Shown here: positions 62,069 to 64,000 of the stretch, piece after piece
Layout of the letters: each line of letters opens with the position of its first letter
Numbering within the stretch: the stretch's first letter is position 1
Translations under genes and position numbers: made by a program
The notes under the pieces: generated by a model
What the model saw: the letters and a program-made list of their open reading frames with translations, nothing else
The model's database searches: none
What the model was told of the DNA's origin: nothing
Source of the DNA: Podarcis raffonei
Lineage: Eukaryota > Chordata > Lepidosauria > Squamata > Lacertidae
DNA length: 64,000 bases
Assembly (NCBI RefSeq): GCF_027172205.1
Contig: NC_070607.1
Location: forward strand, 68,324,831 to 68,388,830
Reading direction: 5' to 3'

Positions 62069-62775
62069 CATGCCTGATGAACATAAGGACTCTACAACAG
62101 AAGATTAGCTTTTTTTTTCCTCCACAAAGCCACTGGGCTGGTTTTAGAGCCAAGTTGCAAATGGTGCTACTTCTATCCTAATGGGATCATTTTTCAGACC
62201 TTAAAACAATTTGACACTTTTGTATTTTTATCCTTTAAGCTGTTTGTGGTTATTGAGGTTTGAAATGCTGACTGTTCAGACAGGGGTTTTTCGCCAGTTT
62301 GAAGGCATCAAAACATGCACCTTTTCATGTATAGCATTAAATTACCTCTTTGAAATTTACCAGCACATTTAATCAACTCTGTTTAGGTGCAAAACACTGC
62401 ACTAAGAATTCCCATAATTCCTCTTTTTGAAGAAATCCCTGTTTACTCTTTTGAACATTTTTGAAAACTTTAGATTCCCCCCCCCCCTTTGATTTTGTAG
62501 ACTAGGTTTATTTATCTGAGCAATAACTTCTGTGTCTGGTTTCAGTGACTGGAATTCTATTTCTGAACAGCGTGTGGTGCTTTTAGCATTGGTTAATGTA
62601 CAGAAAGCAAATGTTTAGGTTCTAGTGTCACTGATGGACTAGTGATGTAGGAGACAAGAAAGCTCTGTAAAGTAATGGCCACAGCTGTATTTTGGCTTTT
62701 TCTTCTTTTTTGGTAGCTTGTATCAAATGTTGCAGTTTATATTGTGGAATAAACCCTTGGTTATGTTACAAAATT
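62069..62775 (+). other. KDM5B 3' untranslated region
   Basis: About 700 bases of T-rich sequence from the stop codon to just beyond the first strong poly(A) signal. Further downstream polyadenylation cannot be excluded. Confidence 0.65.
62748..62753 (+). terminator. KDM5B poly(A) signal AATAAA
   Basis: Canonical AATAAA about 680 bases after the stop, followed within 30 bases by a GT-rich tract (ggtgtct), the usual cleavage-factor arrangement. Confidence 0.7.
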
Positions 62776-63094
62776 CAATGCTGGTGTCTTCAAAGATGTT
62801 GCATTGCAGCTGTTTCCCACCTTGATCACTTTTATGATGCATGTTTTCACATAATTATGTTTTTAAAAGCATCCATGCCATTGCATTTTGAGACGTCTTT
62901 CTTTCCTTAATCCCACAGAGCCTAGATCTGCCTTGTAAAAACCTACTTCTTCATTACCTGTGGCAAATAGGTGTAGAAACTTAACAAATCTGTTTCTTTT
63001 CTAAGACCACGAATGTGTAGGCAAGTGGGTTTTATGAGGTAGTAACTTTTGTAGATATGTTTTACAAAGGTCTCTCAGATGACATAAATGATGG
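62776..63094. other. Downstream of the first poly(A) site, nothing recognised
   Basis: AT-rich; may still be transcribed if a later poly(A) site is used. Confidence 0.4.
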
Positions 63095-63166
63095 AAGGGC
63101 CTTGCTCAGTGTAGAGTCCATGCTCTGCAGGCAAAACATCCCAGGTTCAGTCCTCAGCATCTCTAG
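63095..63166 (+). repeat. tRNA-Ala-like SINE, left part (head)
   Basis: Head ggccttgctcagtgtagagt with a decayed B box (aggttcagtcct), ending agcatctctag where the copy is interrupted. It resumes at 63501. Confidence 0.65.
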
Positions 63167-63500
63167 ACTTGTCACAGAATTCTGATGGAAATTGGTGTGG
63201 AAAATGCCAATGTTCACTTATTTGTCCCATGTCTGGAACAGAAATCAATTCAGTGAATATGATTGGTATTTGCTCTTGTTTTGAGTTCGCCAGTGGTGCA
63301 TGATTGATTGCGTCTTTCCCCATTTGTATTGAGTTCCCTATGTGTTGAAATGAATGACCATTGCATTGAAATGGTGTGTAATAACGTAATAATAGCAATT
63401 AATGTAAAACTCTGCCAAATTGGAAAGTGAGTCTAATAATGTAGTTTGTGTCAGAAGACAAACTGCAGCAGAATGGACATAAATGTCTTCTTCCATTCCT
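63167..63500. mobile_element. 334-bp insertion of unknown type inside a SINE
   Basis: Flanked by agcatctctag and agcatctccag (one mismatch in 11), which is the SINE sequence at the break point. Interior is AT-rich with no recognised ends, tail or coding potential. Confidence 0.5.
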
Positions 63501-63612
63501 AGCATCTCCAGGTATGGGTGGGAGAGACCACTGCTTTAAACCCTGAGTGCCACTGCTAGTCAGTACCTGAGCTAGATGGACTAATGGTCTGATTCAATAT
63601 GAGAGTCAGGAT
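63501..63612 (+). repeat. tRNA-Ala-like SINE, right part (tail)
   Basis: Continues agcatctccaggtatggg through gagctagatggactaatggt, the known body of this SINE in antisense copy at 29181. Confidence 0.65.
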
Positions 63613-64000
63613 TCATCTGTGAGCTTTGTCAGTACAAGCCCTGCCCACGGCTATCTTATGTATTGGACTGGTGTTCCTTTTTGTGTCAATTCCTCATGGT
63701 ATATATTTGCTCACTTCTGACTTCGGTAAGTTTTTGGACAGCAGTCTTCACAACCAGATACCATTCTTTCCCAATTCATGGGTGACGAGAATACAGTTTG
63801 GAACTCTTGACCAGTGAGAAAAAGGACAGAAATATTCCTATCAGCTTTGATCTTCTTGCTTCTATCTCTATATAACTGCCACTACTAACATGTCCGACTG
63901 AGTTCAGAATCAATGTTATGTTAGATGATAGCTCAGTCAGCAGAGAATGAGACTCTTGACATACATTTGGCCTAAAATGTAACTTGCTAGCAGAACGAAA
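63613..64000. other. Intergenic, nothing recognised
   Basis: AT-rich end of the window. No exon of a neighbouring gene is visible. Confidence 0.4.

Overview
This window is vertebrate nuclear DNA, almost certainly from a squamate reptile (a lizard). The background is AT-rich, with large introns and CpG islands. The decisive clues are a full-length tRNA-derived SINE of the Sauria type, several L2/CR1-type LINE tails, palindromic hAT-like miniature elements, and a single large gene that reads as a close orthologue of mammalian KDM5B. The genus cannot be fixed from sequence alone.

One protein-coding gene is supported: KDM5B (JARID1B/PLU-1), a histone H3 lysine 4 demethylase, on the + strand. All 27 constitutive coding exons can be placed between 12756 and 62068. 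Every intron is GT-AG and all phases join. The exons give a 1523-residue protein with JmjN, ARID, PHD1, JmjC, C5HC2 zinc finger, PLU-1 region, PHD2 and PHD3. Catalytic residues His479, Glu481 and His567 are present. A 57-base in-frame cassette exon candidate lies in intron 4 (31432-31488). The N-terminus is about 22 residues shorter than in human, with an in-frame stop 42 bases upstream of the chosen ATG. The 3' UTR runs to an AATAAA at 62748.

Layout. 1-7700: intergenic DNA with a SINE, a LINE tail carrying the YADD reverse-transcriptase box, and hAT-like miniature elements. About 7750-9450: a GC- and CpG-rich island about 4 kb upstream of KDM5B with no convincing protein; it may be a separate or divergent promoter. 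About 12330-13780: the KDM5B promoter island and exon 1. 12894-61930: introns studded with mobile elements. 62069-64000: 3' UTR, then intergenic DNA with an interrupted SINE.

The more unusual structures are: a 1.36-kb terminal-inverted-repeat element holding a 154-bp minisatellite (24583-25945); a 594-bp transposon-like element with many subterminal repeats (18002-18595); a fossil DIRS-like retroelement with inverted ends (about 26003-27650); a U6 snRNA pseudogene joined head-on to a LINE-like tail inside one 8-bp target duplication (52455-52785); and nested insertions near 51.1-51.9 kb and 63.1-63.6 kb. No operon-like, CRISPR-like or otherwise new multi-gene system is visible. The novelty is in gene structure and transposon architecture.
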